Part shown: piece after piece, positions 31,863 to 45,246 of the stretch
Layout of the letters: each line of letters starts with the position of its first letter
Numbering within the stretch: position 1 is the stretch's first letter
From: Deroplatys truncata
Lineage: Eukaryota > Arthropoda > Insecta > Mantodea > Mantidae
Assembly: GCA_030765065.1 (NCBI GenBank)
Contig: CM060977.1
Span: forward strand, 132,994,295 to 133,058,294
Reading direction: 5' to 3'
DNA: 64,000 bases
The notes under the pieces: generated by a model
The model's input: only the letters and a program-made list of their open reading frames with translations
What the model was told of the DNA's origin: nothing
Database searches by the model: none
Program-made: the position numbers and the translations under genes

Positions 31863-31954
31863 TCTTCTTCTTCTTCTTCTTCTTCTTCTTCTTCTTCTTC
31901 TTCTTCTTCTTCTTCTTCTTCTTCTTCTTCTTCTTCTTCTTCTTCTTCTTCTTC
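31863..31954. repeat. (CTT)n microsatellite
   Basis: About 30 uninterrupted CTT units (GAA on the other strand). Long pure GAA/TTC tracts are polymorphic and can form triplex structures. Confidence 0.97.
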
Positions 31955-33195
31955 CGATTAAAATCTGTTCATATAAGAAACTGTTTCCTTACTTAGCATA
32001 AAAATCAAAATTGGAACTAGTACAGATTAAGTAAAAACTAGCATTTGAGCGAAACACTAAAATTGCTTTGTTGTTATGACAGTAGTTGTCATAGGGCATG
32101 ATTCATAGAGATGTCTATAATTTTGGCTGTTTTTGAATAGGCCAGGAATTAAGATTTGACAGTTGATGCTACTGCAAATGTGAGCAAGGATGAAACATAT
32201 TCCAGGTAAGGGCCTAGAAAGTGAAACATTATAGTGTTTTTTTTTGGCTCAGAATCACCTAATTAATTGATATAACATTTTAGTTTTATTCAAGAAATTC
32301 AAAGGTCTACACCCTAGAATTTTGTAGATCCTTAAATGTATCACTTTTGCTTGAAAATTACAAACAACAAAATTAGGATGGTGTTGCTCTGAAAAGAAAA
32401 AGAAAGAAAGAAATTAGCAACAACAGGTTGAAAAATCAAACAAATGTAAACCTTTTCCTTTTAGCAATGTTGTGCATCTAGAGTTTTTGACCACAAAATG
32501 TTTTCCCTTAGTTTGTGTGTGCATTTGTATACACTTTTCAGCTTGATATCACATTCCCCTACTCAACTTCCCAGTTTCAAAAAGATGTAAAATTCCCAAA
32601 GTTAGCTATGTACTCAACAAAAAAAAAAAAAAAAATTCAAACTTTGTTGCAGAGTGCTTTAACTAGTAATTATGTTTAACTTTAATTTTGTGGTTTAAAA
32701 TGCAGTGATATGTCAAGGAGTGCAACATATGCCTTCTATGTAAATGAATAGATAGCATCTCCTTTATGCTGAATAAATGCTATCAAAGCACTTGCTGTAA
32801 ACTACTTGACTGCCTAATCAACAAAATTGCTCTATATTTAAAGCTTAATGAATTTATCTGAGTTGGCAATGTAGTACTACGCTTGAAGTTATTGACTGAA
32901 TTAGTAGTCAGACTTATAGCTTTATTTGATTTTTTTATTAATGTGGAAAAACAAAGGAATGAAGCATATTTTGGTGTAAATATTGCACTGCATGTTCTTG
33001 TGGATTGTACACCATAATAAATCATGCTTTAGGATTTTGTTACTTAGAATTTATTCATTTATAAAGAGATGTATTAAGTTATTCACATTCAGTTAAAAAT
33101 ATATAGGAACATAATTGACAGATTGAATTACTGAGAAAATTCCTTCATGCTGATGTTAAATTTTATTGTAACGTTTAACTTCTGAATCTTGAAGA
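31955..33195. other. Intergenic AT-rich stretch
   Basis: Nothing recognised; a poly(A) run lies at 32620-32636. Confidence 0.4.
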
Positions 33196-33700
33196 TGTGG
33201 TGAGCGTATATGTTGGCTCATGCACCTCCTGGATCTCATTGTTTCTTGCTGGCTGCCAGTCGGAGAACTGAAGAAGGAATTCCTATCCTATCTAGTTGGA
33301 GAATACCTCTGAGATTTTGTGGGTGAAGGCAAAATAATAACTGATTTTGCCATAACCTTAGTTTATTGAAGGATGTAATTAAATTGTGCAACCAGATAGA
33401 AGATGCTGTCTATGTGGATGAGAAGATCATGTGACAAATTTGCTAGGTCCACAGAATAACATAAAATGATAGCAGGAAGGTTTAAACTATAAGATTTAAT
33501 AAGCACTTCATAAGGGAAAATTGCTGGCCACTTGAACATATCAGTATATATCAATAAATCAAGTTTATGAGAAAATCAGTTATTATTTTGCCTTCACCCA
33601 CAAAATCCCAGAGATATTCTCCAACTAGCAGCCGGCAAGAACATCTAGAAAATAACGGAGATCCAGGAGGTGCATGAGCCAACGTGTACTCCCGCCACAA
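33196..33700. repeat. Large inverted repeat (possible foldback element)
   Basis: The left arm (33196-33348) and right arm (33571-33700) are inverted copies. TTGGCTCATGCACCTCCTGG and GTGGGTGAAGGCAAAATAAT on the left recur in complement on the right. The left arm carries about 37 extra bases (33260-33297, GAAGAAGGAATTCC...). About 220 bp of unrelated AT-rich sequence separate the arms. No protein is recognised. Confidence 0.8.
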
Positions 33701-35407
33701 AGAGTACTTTATGTAGTTTTTACATATTTAAATTAAAGGTCTTATAATTGTGCACATTACTGTTTTGTTTTATATGCAAAAACTAAACTTTTTTGTCAGG
33801 CTTGTTTTAAGTTAAAATTTTTCCTGTCTAACCAGTTGAGTATCTCAAGCATAAAGTTGTGCCAATTGTGTCTGTCAAGCTATAACTAGACTTTTGGTGA
33901 TTTTGAAATTGAAAGGCAGCATAAATATGTATAGTAAGCTACATATGAGTTAGCTGTTTACATACATCCAATAGATCTTTTCTCTTATATTAGTCACATT
34001 ATATTTACAAATTATACTTTTATTGTTGACATAAGTAACATACTTTAGCCAATGTTTGATGTGCCGTTGTTTATGTGTTGCATAAGGTGAATGCATAGAA
34101 GTTAGCATGTTAACTCAATCTGTATTAGCTAATTAATGTGGTAAGAGTACAGAAGGATTCACCAGTTTTGGTCCCTGGAGAATAAAGTCACTTGCCAAGC
34201 CAGAAGAATAGTGAAACAATGGTGATATGATGAGTCAGCTAAGTCACAACCTGGTCCACAGGTTTTATGAGTGTCTCTCCTATCCCATTATTTTGCACAT
34301 GTTCATTCTGATAGAACAGCTAATGAAATGTTACTGTGGTTCACCTACGGATTTGCAGTAAAGAACAGAGACTAAGAATGATGAATCCAGCTGTATGTGC
34401 TAATGCATTTCAGGTATAATGATCTCATATGCTTTATGGTAAACAGTAAATTCGCATATTACTTTCTTTATTGTTAGCACAAAATGCAGACCATCTTATC
34501 AAAAAATCTTTAAATGTTATGATTTACTATCATCACATTTGTTTATTAATTAAAAGTTTAATATATAATTCTGTTTAGGGTTACTGTCAAAATTGCTTCA
34601 GCTATTCTATTCCTATTTTGTCATTGTAGCATAAAAGCATTCGCCAACAGCTGCCTGAAATTCGGGCGATGTAGGTAGATCTGCAGTATGTTTATTATAA
34701 AAATGATAGCACAGCATGTGCTCAAATATCTACACAATTAGTTGCTTTCCCAGTTTATACATGGTGGAAGAGGTAGATGTATCCATAGCTTAAGGGGTGA
34801 TTACTGTATACTGAATTTTGAACACTAGTTTCATTGTAAAATGTTTGTTATAGGGGATATATTTTATCATGTCATTACTCTGCAATTTATTTCTTATAAA
34901 AGTGCACTTAAGGTATGGGCAGTTTAAAAGAAAGTGAATTGATTTTTCTTTTCCATCTTCGTTTTATTGTAAAACCAATATGTTTCACACAATTTGCAAT
35001 TTAAGTTTTAGCAGAATTGTAATTTTTGGTGATGTATTGCCAACAATGAACACTGACTTGTTTCATTCATGGCCTAAGCCATGCTGCACAGTCATAAGAT
35101 TGTGTTTATGATAGATAGCAACAGTAGTACTTTGCACTGAAGTAAAACTATGTAGGTGAGAGAGCGTGGTGGGAAAGATCATGTGAACTATTAAACCTTT
35201 CACAAGCTGGTAAAAGCTAGAAATTATGTTAAGTATACAGAAAGTAACGTGCAGAATTCTAGTTTGAAGTATAATTTTTTGTCACATTTTATTCCAAAGT
35301 TTTCGTTGAAATTGTGTAAATCTGTGCTTACCTCCATATTCTTTAGTTATTACGTGCGGCAATATCGGTGTTTATTTTTTGCTTCTTATTAGACTTGTAA
35401 GTCCAAA
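33701..35407. other. Intergenic AT-rich stretch
   Basis: Nothing recognised. Confidence 0.4.
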
Positions 35408-35702
35408 TTATTGACTAATTTTGAAGATTTAGAAGCTAGTAACAGTGATGTGTCATAATTTAAAATAAAGAGAGTTGAAGGTTGTTACACTACATCACTA
35501 AAATGTTCTTACTTGAATGCGTTTCGGGAGACGGTTTGCTCCCATCTCAGCATGTCCTCAACTCAATGACATGCTGAGTCTCCCGAAATGCTTTCAAGTA
35601 AGAACATTTTAGTGATGTAGTGTAACAACCTTCAACTCTCTTTATTTTAAATTATGACACATCACTGTTACTAGCTTCTAAATCTTCAAAATTAGTCAAT
35701 AA
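35408..35702. repeat. Near-perfect palindrome of two Penelope-type terminal segments
   Basis: The two arms, about 126 bp each (35408-35533 and 35577-35702), are inverted copies with about two mismatches. Read outward on the minus strand, the left arm has GATGGGAGCAAACCGTCTCC, CGAAACGCATTCAAGTAAG, TTTTAGTGATGTAGTGTAAC and AACTCTCTTTATTTTAA. This aligns block by block with the hammerhead-bearing end of the Penelope element at 17475-17558. The centre holds a second, off-centre hairpin: CTCAGCATGTC (35546-35556) with GACATGCTGAG (35568-35578). Confidence 0.85.
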
Positions 35703-36321
35703 CATGCAGAAAATCTCCAGGCCACGTTCAAATGGTTTCTTTATATCAGAAGAGTGTACCACATACACCATCCAGATATTCTTGATGCAAGAAAATATCT
35801 TCTGCAGTAAGATCTGGAAATAGTAAAGAAATGGTTTGCATGCTTGAAGCATCAATGAGTTGTTTTATGACCTTAACACAAATGTGATTCAAACAATGCC
35901 CTTAAAATTACAAAGTTTGCAGTATCTTAACATAGGGTGTTTTTAAATCCTGGACAGGATTCGTTAATGCCTACTGTGTCAAGAGCAGAAATCACTTGCC
36001 AGATACTTGTGGCAGATGATGTGTGTTGTTTAAAATGTGCTTTGCTTTTCATAGCAATCCTAAATGTGAAGTGAGAATACACTTACCCTAAAGGCAAGTG
36101 CATCTTTAAGAAAGATCTACTAACAATGTTTAGTTTCACTTACTGGTGTGGAGTGTTCATTAGTATCAAACTTGAAACTTTATTTTTTCTTACTGCATGA
36201 TGCCTTGCTTGCAGTTCCTTGTTAATTTATGCACTATTAAAAGTACAGCAACACATCATCGAGAAGGGCTTTTATTTATCATGGGTTTTATGTATCTTGC
36301 AACCTTTACATCAATAGAAAG
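35703..36321. other. Intergenic AT-rich stretch
   Basis: Nothing recognised. Confidence 0.4.
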
Positions 36322-36575
36322 TATACTAGCCTCTAGTTCCCAAGGTTGTGGGTTCAAACCCGGCAGAGTGTGATGGATTTTTTTCAGATGTAAAACTCGG
36401 TAGCATGGCTTCCTTTGGAAGGGAAATAAAGCCAGTGGTCCTGTTTCATAGATTTATAGCACATAAAAGAACCTCAAGCCTGATAAAGAGGCATCTGAGC
36501 AAAATTTCTGGTCTTTCACGCCCAATATAGAATGGGATGCTAAGAACTACAGTAGTTAAAGAGCATCCATAAATA
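36322..36575 (+). mobile_element. SINE family C, tRNA-derived, plus strand copy
   Basis: A B-box-like GGTTGTGGGTTCAAACCC near 36343 is followed by the family body (GCATGGCTTCCTTTGGAAGG, AAATAAAGCCAGTGGTCC, CAAGCCTGATAAAGAGGC, CCCAATATAGAATGGGATGC) and the 3' end AGAGCATCCATAAATAAAA. Confidence 0.8.
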
Positions 36576-39500
36576 AAACTTATTAGTAGTAAGCCATAAC
36601 ATTTACTTCTGTCTCATATCATGATGCCTTGCTTGCAATTAATTGTTAATTTATTTGTTAGTATATGCCACAATCTACTGTAAAATGTTTTACAAAGTAA
36701 AGCCTTTCCATGCCCATGCCTCCATCCATTGAAAACTTTTGCACAACCACCTTGTTCGTAGGAGAAGAAATGCGCAAATCTTTTTGCAAATAGTTTAATT
36801 TTATACAAATGCTTGGAGATGGACCAATTTTTTGGGGGGGGGAGGGGGACAAGTTCTATTCATGTTTTAAAGATGGACAGTTGTAAACCTTCTACCCTTC
36901 CACCCTGTATTGCCCTAATTGTAGACAGTTGAGAGTTATAGTCATAGATTTGGCCTTGAGTATAAAGGAGATATTAAAGAGGCCTTTTTATACTTAGTAA
37001 ATTAAAAATGTGCTTTCATATTTGCAATCATAGATCACAAAGAATTAAGCATCAAGTTCAGTGTTTAAAGCACACCAAATAACTTAGTCATCACTTATAT
37101 CACCAAACTTATTTAAAGTATCCCCTCATATAAAAACTATGCTTCAGAAATTGAATTGGAAAATACAAACTTGGAATTGTGTACCAGTTCCTTTCCTCAT
37201 TCATTACTATTACTCCTGAGATGAGAAGATGTTAATACTCAGTATTATTATACATTCTTAACATTTGAGAACCAATATAACAAAAAATGCTTAAGCAACT
37301 TTTTTAATTTAATCTAAAAATTTACCTATGGAGTATGTATAAATGAACAATGAAATGAACCTAAGATTATAATGAGCTGGAGTGATTTTGAAAGTTCATA
37401 AAGGCAACTTAATAGGCCAGCTGAATTAAGTGGTACCAAATCTTGAGTGATGAAGCTTATGAAAATTGTTTTGGATAAAGATGGTCTGTTTAGACAAAAA
37501 GAACAAAGAAAATGTAGATACAGTTCGTTTTTTAAACTGTTATTAGTTAATGTTTCTGAAGTTCCATTATGTGACGAATTGATGAGCTGTTGTTTTTATG
37601 AAGTTTGAAGGCAAAAATTGTCTAGCATTTTTTTTATAAATTTAAATATATATGAATATAGACATTGTATATTAGTTATAGACTGTTGTGTTAGAATGTA
37701 TAACCCATTTAGAATAATGTTGACTGTGATAGAAGGCGGTATGAAACATCCAATACAGTGATCTCAGTACTTGTTTATGTGGAACACCTTTTGCAGGGTT
37801 CATTTAACTCAGGGTGGTCTTATTGACCAATGCCCGATCTCATGATACTCCTTCTTGCATAGTAATTGTTGTTTTGCATGCATTTTTTTTTTTTGCTTTT
37901 TTTTCAGGATGTGCAATATAGTAATCGCTCATTAGACACATTATGCATCTGCAGAAATGCCACAAACATTCTTTGAAAAAACCGTTACTCAATGGAGAAC
38001 TGAATATTTGTTTCATATTATAATCCCAGACTTCATTAAAGAATATCAGACTTAAATTTATCCCTATTCCAAATTCCTCTAGCGAGGAAACTGAGAATAA
38101 AACTGCAAGGATTATCTAAAAAGTAACTTACGTTTTTATGCAATGTATAAAGCCAATGACATAGACATGCCATGTTTGCATGGATGTGTAGCATGACCCA
38201 ACACACATAGTATATTGACAGAATGAAAGTCATGTAGTTATCACCTGCTGAGCTATAGGTGTTCAAAACATTATTACTATCAAGAAGCCATGCAATGGTA
38301 CAGTTTCTTGTGACCAAAACTGCAAAGCAGATGAAATCTGTTATGATGTAAGATGTGAATCAGTGCTGCTCTGATGAGGCAACTTGTCAACCAACTAATG
38401 TGACTGAAGACTTACATGATTAAGCTAGTAGAAGGTTCCATTTAAAAACTATCTCTTCATTTTTCATGTATTATTATTATGTACTTTTCAACAGTTACTG
38501 AGATGTTGGCTACAGGTGGCAGAATTTTATGGCAGTGGAATTTTGAAGCTAGTGGAACATTGTGATAGTGACATCAACATGGGTAACAACTGTATTGAAA
38601 AATAGCTCAAATGTTATACTTTCAGATATATTATTAAAACTTATGTATGTGCATTGATCTTTTGGTTGCAATTAAATGGAAGTTACTTTATATATACCCC
38701 TGTACTGAACTTGATGTGAAAGATAAATTTATGTTGCAGTATAGTACAAAGACTCAGATTCCTGAATTCAAGAGATCCGTTAGCATTTCATACTTCATGT
38801 CCTTTGCTGGGTTGCAAGAAAATGTTTGTAAATTGTATTACTTAACAGATCAATAAAGGTATCTGTCTTCAAATAGTAAGACATATATTGATTCAACTAT
38901 TCTTTAAAAGGAACAACTGCAAATCAGTTGATCCAGCGTACTCTCTTCCTTTACAAAATTTGTACAGCAATTGAAACTAGTATAAACATTTGCAATTGTA
39001 ACTTATTACAATGAACAAGAAGAGATTAAGAGGGTAAACAATCTGTGAAATAGGAAACATGATTTTATAGAATTTAATTGTAAAACCTCACTAAAAATAA
39101 AACTTGGGATATGGTCACGAACAAGTTAACTAAGTAATGGAAGAAAGTGTAATAATTTTTAATGCTCAGAAAGATTTGATACATGTTTTACTTATTTATT
39201 GTTTTGAATTCATTTCCTGGCACATGTTAACTAATTTCACCATATTAAAAAAACTAAATAAATTAAAAGCTTTATACCTGAAAAACAAAAAGTAAAAAAA
39301 GCACAAGCATAGTCAGAATTTAAATCAGTATACATAATAATTAAAGCTGAAGCTCTACTAATAGCACTGTGAGAATGTGCATGTAGAGCATTTCAGTAAC
39401 ATCTTAGCAGAAGATATGTAATGAAAATATTGTTTCTTGCACAATAATACGCAGATCTAGAGGTAATTGCATATGACAAAATAACAGGCTACCTATACTT

Positions 39501-40028
39501 TTAAAGTTGCTTACCACTAATAACTAACAGCATCAGTCTTGACTGAAAAAAAGGAAGAAAGAAAAAAGTACTTGGATTAGCACTCTATTCGAGTGTGTTC
39601 TGAGTTAATACCTATTTATAGGTATGATTTTAGCCTATAAGTTAGCTACTTTGAATTAATGGATGCATATTTTGTGCTTATAATACTAATTGATGCTACA
39701 GACTTTCTGAATAGGATGAGCAGCATATAATAAATAGTGTTCTTGCAACCCTACCTAAATATTAAGGTATGATCAGCTGTGCTAATCAAGTAGGATGCAT
39801 GACTCAGAAGAAAATGTCTACAGTTAGCTTCTCGTCTATATGCCAGTAATATACTGTTCCATAAAATGAAAATGTAAGTGATCTTTTACAACAATTGCCT
39901 GATACAGTTTTAATGGATACCTCAACAAGGTCTAATATAATATCTTTTGGTTCTCATATGTTCAGAAGTGCACACATAATTTCATAGAATAGAATGAAAA
40001 AGTTTGCAGTCCATTAATTTATCTCTAT
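36576..40028. other. Long intergenic AT-rich stretch
   Basis: No coding domain, RNA gene or repeat shared with the rest of the window was recognised. A short G-run lies at 36833-36850. The sequence is not obviously low-complexity and may hold decayed elements too old to read by eye. Confidence 0.4.
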
Positions 40029-40421
40029 GTTGTGGCATTATTTGGCAATACCATGGTCGAGTAGTAGACCACTCGCCTCTCATCATGGTGGCCCAGGTTC
40101 AATCCCAGGGAACCACATGTGGGATTTGTAGTGGACAAAGCAGCGTCTGGGTGGGTTTTTTCCAGTTTCTCCCACCATTCATTTTCCAATCGCTCCATCA
40201 CCTTTCCTTTCATTCATCTCACCATCATTCCATATCTTCTCCTTCCTCACTCTCTCATACCAGGCTTCGGACTGATCACCCATCCTGGCTGTTCTCTCTC
40301 TGATCCATAGTCTGTGCTCCCGGACAGGTGTCTGACCCCAGGCACCTGCTTTTAAGTCCTGGGGGTGTCAGCCTTAACAACGGAGAGGGTAAACAGAGAA
40401 AGAAGAAGTTGTGGCATTATT
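40029..40421 (+). mobile_element. tRNA-derived SINE, family B, with 14-bp target duplication
   Basis: The element (40043-40407) has an A box in CCATGGTCGAGTAGTAGACC and a B box in CCAGGTTCAATCCCAGG, then GGGATTTGTAGTGGACAAAG and a C/T-rich body, ending AAACAGAGAAAGAAGAA. It is flanked by a perfect 14-bp duplication GTTGTGGCATTATT at 40029-40042 and 40408-40421. That pattern indicates LINE-assisted insertion. Confidence 0.9.
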
Positions 40422-42199
40422 CTTCAGAATGCAGTGTGTCTTTTCCAAAAATGTACAGCTGCCCCAAACCTATAACCACATTCCTGGACATTCAACATGT
40501 ATATGCAGTTTATGTTTTTATTTACCATTTCTTTAACTAGATATATTTTAGATTTTAATACTGTGGCACATTTAAATAAGCATAAAGTAATGATTATTCA
40601 TGACCTGTGTTTTGGGGTACAAATTGATTGGTGTTGAATGTTTTGGAACATTTTCTTTCCAGAAGAGCAGTGATTTGTTTCTTCTGGAAACATTTGTGAT
40701 GTGAAAGAATTTAGTATATGTTTATAATTGTAGATGAGTGAAAGAACATAATATGCCCCTGGAAAAAAAATGCAGTTATCAGCTTTATTGGTCATCTCAG
40801 ATGAGTGGTGCATCTGCCAGAAAATATTCAGTTTGCACCCATTTGGTTTTAAAGGCTGTTGCACAATGAATATCCTGTTTACAGCTGTGTCAATTCAGAG
40901 ATTTAACACTTTATTATAAAATGTTTTAACAAGATAAAATTAGTGATGCTTAAGAATTTTCTTTACAGTGTTCAATCACTTTAATACAATATAACTCAGA
41001 GAAGAAAATCTCTTCATGCCTGCAAATGCCTATTGTGATATCCTAACCAATATAGCTTGACTTTTGCTACAATTTTAAAGGTATTGGCAGTTATTTCTAT
41101 TTTTTATGTGGATGACAGTTTTGTGTACTGTTGCTGAAGTTAATCTTTTTTACATCAAAATAAATATGTCATATTATGAGAATTACTGTTGTTTTTATTA
41201 CCATTAATTAAATACAAAAGTATTCAAACAATTAATTTCCACAGATTTCTGTTGTGGCTGAACTTTATGCTTATCTTCAGAACTGGTAATGATGATTTCA
41301 AACTTTAATGTTAGACTTCTCATATATTTAGTTTATGCTAGAACTGTAACAATTGTTTACAAACTTTGCCCGGTAGTGAAAGTTTGACAGTGAAGAACTC
41401 TTCACAAACACTGTTTATTCATATGAAATGGAGATATTGCTCTGGAGAATTTTCTCCCAGAATATTACTCACTATCACAGATATCACTTACTGACATGAA
41501 GGCTGGATAGATAAATGCCCTGCTTGTAGGCTGTGAAGCTCCATTGTACTCCATACCCCTACACTGCTTTATGTCCATAGTTCCTTAGAAGGAACTAAGT
41601 CCCTGATGTTGGCTTTCTTAATATCTCTGTGTCCAAAAATAATAATCCCAGAGTAGCATAACTAAAATCACTGCATTATAACTTGTCCCCTGAGACAGCT
41701 CCAATACCATGTGGCGTGATTGAAGTGTTGGGAGAGCTGCATTGCAACCTTTTGCACAGAGGGGAATTGGAGGGCGAAATGCTCAGTTAACAATGTTAGC
41801 AAAAATAATTTCTTCTATATGGTAATGTTTATATTGCTAAACTACTAATGCTAGTATCAAAAGCCATATTAACTACCGGTATTATAAATATATATTTAAT
41901 TACAGCATTGCGAGGTGAAATAGAGGAAAGGCCACATGTTATCTGTGAGTAGCATTTCTGACAACAGAACCAAATCAGTGCATAAAAAATGTTGTAATGA
42001 GTTGTGCATAAAATACACGTCATAATAATTTGTCATGCAGTAATGGATAAATGTATTTCTAAACTCTGCAAACTAAAGTGCAACAAATAGCACATGCTGT
42101 ATTGTAATAAGCGCTCAAAATCATTAACAAAACTCAATGCTGAAAGCTAAAGATTTGTTTCATCCTTGCACACTTGTGCATATTTCACTTTTTTTTTTA
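40422..42199. other. Intergenic AT-rich stretch
   Basis: Nothing recognised. Confidence 0.4.
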
Positions 42200-42200
42200 A

Positions 42201-42260
<60 letters not shown>
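42200..42260. repeat. (ATT)n microsatellite
   Basis: About 20 uninterrupted ATT units. Confidence 0.97.
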
Positions 42261-43135
42261 TCACCTGAGTACTGTTTATTACATAAGGCCTTGCCTACTT
42301 TTTTATACATGCATGCATTTCTTCTGGGGTTCACGAGGCCAAAACATATACGTATTACCACATGCAGCAATATAAATAAATCGTCAATAGAGGAAGTGTT
42401 ATGTTATGCTGGAGGTTATAGGCAGAGGGTTCAAAGGGATGTTGGGCGGTATCAATAGTGATTGGCTGTCATACACGTAGCTGCAGTGACATGAACTGTC
42501 GCTGTGCTGTCTCAAGGGACAAGTTATAATAAGGCGATTTTAGAGTGTGCAAAAGCGGTACATCTACACAATATGTGCGAGGAAGTCCCAGCCTCCTCAG
42601 CGCACTTCCTTCAACTGGGGTCCTATGAGATTCCCATAATGTGCAGATGTCTGCAAAAGAAGTTGTGGCCACTAAGAAAGCCAACAACTTGAATGCATTC
42701 ATGTTCAATTGAGGAATAACAAAGTCTCTTCATATATGGGGCTGGGTTCTTTAATAGTCTCACGAGCTTGCCTAATCACTGTTTGGCTATACCATAACTC
42801 CAAGTGCTGCTGATGTGTCCAACGTGAAGATGTCAACCTGAATACTCATCCAAAAGAAGGGTTTGATCCAAGTTGATGAAAAGCGGTTGATTCAATCCTC
42901 CATGCTAGGAGAAAGACTCAATGTTTTGGCTTTGCTCAGCAGTGAAAGTGATCTTTTAATACAACTAAGCCATGAAGATATTATAAGCAGCTTCATTAGT
43001 TTGAAGTGTAGGTGCATTCCAATTAGCCACTGAGATTGACACTTTCATTTTAAGTCTTGGAAAAGTACTCTTTAAATTATATAATATAAAAAAATTCATT
43101 GTTTGTTACATTCCTTTTAAGTTTCTTACTACTGG
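42261..43135. other. Intergenic stretch
   Basis: At 42400-42720 the sequence is more GC-rich than its surroundings, with open frames on both strands (42504-42692 plus, 42469-42708 minus) that match no family I recognise. The rest shows nothing. Confidence 0.35.
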
Positions 43136-43960
43136 TTCAATGCAAACATGCTAGTATTAAGTAAAGAGAAAACAGCAGCTTTGTGCTTCCATGATGAGAT
43201 AAATAAACATCAAATATATCCAAAATTAACTTTGGGACAATGCCAATAAACTATGCAAAAACAAACAAATTCTTGGGTTTAATAGTAGATGAAAATTTGA
43301 ATTGGGAACCACGCATAGAAACATTGGCAAAAAAAACTGAGTATAATGTGCTTTTTAATGAGGGCAGTCAAATGCATGTCTAGTGTAAATATATTTAGAG
43401 CAGTATACTTTGCACATGTCCATAGCCTACTAGTGTGTGGTATTTTTTTCTGTGGAAATTCCAAAGATAATGTGAAAGTATTCAAAATACAAAAGAAAAT
43501 AGAATTATGGCGGATCTCTCAACAACTAGTTGTAAACCATACTTTAAACAATTAAGCAAGTATCTTTGGCAAGTATCTACGTATATGAAACACTTATTTA
43601 AATGAAAGCTCACATAAATTTATTCAAAACAAATTCAGAAGTTCATATATATAACACTAGAGCAAAGCATAATATATTTGTAAATTCAAACAGGATTACA
43701 TGCTATGAAAACAGCTTCAGATATGCTGGCTTACATCTACATAACAAGCTACCTGAATACATAAAAAATATTGATTCACAACAAAAATTTAAAAGAATGT
43801 TATTAAATTTCTTAAAAGATCACAGCTTTTTATACCGTAGATAAATTTCTGAATCTGTAATTATTGTAACTTTTCATCTGATATAAATGTATTATATTTG
43901 ATGTATCCTACAACATGTACATGTTTTAATGGATGAATAACAAATAAAATGAAAAAAATA
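43136..43960 (+). mobile_element. LINE C-terminal fragment (plus strand)
   Basis: After an ENMLVLSKEKTAAL-like remnant (about 43140), the RT thumb appears as NKFLGLIVDENLNWEPRIE (about 43265-43320). It is followed by a frameshifted middle, then VHIYNTRAKHNIFVNSNRIT and FRYAGLHLHNKLPEYIKNI up to a stop at 43842-43844. The IYNTR block parallels the EYNTR block of the LINE at 2355-3902, so the two are related. The 3' end is A-rich near 43950. Confidence 0.7.
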
Positions 43961-43962
43961 AC

Positions 43963-44650
43963 TATAGTAGGTAGGGAAAGAATTGTATTCCACCCAAAAA
44001 TTTGATACTGTGATTTCACCAGAAATAGACATTTTGAGACTCCCTGAATCTGAAAAAAAAAAACATTTTTTTAGAAAAAGGTTCAGTGTGTTTGTTAACA
44101 TAACTCAAAAGTTGGTTCCAAGGATGCAACAGAACGATTTTAAAGAAAATCTCTCCCACCCTAAACTACCCTTCACATGGAAAATTATTTGAAAATTTTG
44201 ATTTTCTCAAAAGTGACTAATGATTTTGATTAAAATGCCATATGTTTAAGATATTTTCATGACATGTGAAATGTTTTGTATATCTTGAATATTATGGGAA
44301 TAGCCTCTGAAGTCCTCTTCATTGTGAATTAGTTTTGCATAATTGGTAAACTGTAAAATATTGACAAAATCTTACTAAGCAAAAACTGTAGATCCCATTA
44401 AAATACACATTTTTTTTTTTTTTAATATGGAGCTAATTATTTTCAAGATATTCCTTATTATTCCTTGAATTTTCACATACTTATACTTTTTCCAAATAGG
44501 AAATTGTTATTCATTTTTTCTAAGGATGGGACCGCAATACTGTGATACCTCGTGGTATAAAATTATGTCTAATACTTTGAATAAACTTTCAATACTTTTA
44601 AATTTTTAAGTTTTACGTTATTGAAAGTAGTAGCTTTAACTTTAAATTAG
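43963..44650 (+). repeat. R900 dispersed repeat copy
   Basis: Begins ACTATAGTAGGTAGGGAAAG, then GTATTCCACCCAAAAATTTG, CTAAACTACCCTTCACATGG and AAGATATTTTCATGACATG; the 3' end is diverged. Confidence 0.75.
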
Positions 44651-45246
44651 ATAAGGAGTGAAAAGAGTAGAGACTACATTATTGCCTCGCATGCATTCCT
44701 AAAAAGTTGCTGGACTATAGTTCTTGATAGACCTTGACTGTATTTTCCTGTGGGTAAATCAATGTAGAATTCCATAGATTCTTGTGTCTAAATGAAAACA
44801 TGCAAAACAACGGGGAAAAGAGTAGAGGTACTCGTGTAACATGCAGCATTAACTGAGTTGTGAATGAAGCTGATTTAGCTGACTTGCATCATCACGTTCC
44901 TGCAATAGCCTGGCTTGGTGATTCACTCTCAGCCATTACATTTACCTACTCCGGTGACCAAAGTCTGCGAATCCAGCAGAAACAAATAAAAACTTAAGAT
45001 GTGAGATAATGCATCACACAGAAATATTTATTCCTTCCTTCCATCTGTTAGTTTATGTTTACACAAATCAAAATCACATCACAACCGTATAACTAATTTC
45101 CAAAATATGGATAGAAAATCCTTTTAAAGAAAGTTTTCAGCACAAAATATAGTAACATAAAAATGGAAACAAAGAAATTATTATTAGTCTTAAGTAACAA
45201 TAGGGGATATATAACCTGTGGCATTATCAAAATAAAAAAATCTGAT
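44651..45246. other. Intergenic stretch
   Basis: Nothing recognised. Confidence 0.35.

Noticed and set aside
31863-31954. CRISPR-like periodicity
   Set aside because: Simple trinucleotide repeat; no spacer structure, and the genome is eukaryotic.
42504-42708. Overlapping open frames on both strands in a GC-richer patch
   Set aside because: Translations resemble nothing known to me; could be a decayed element but there is no support.
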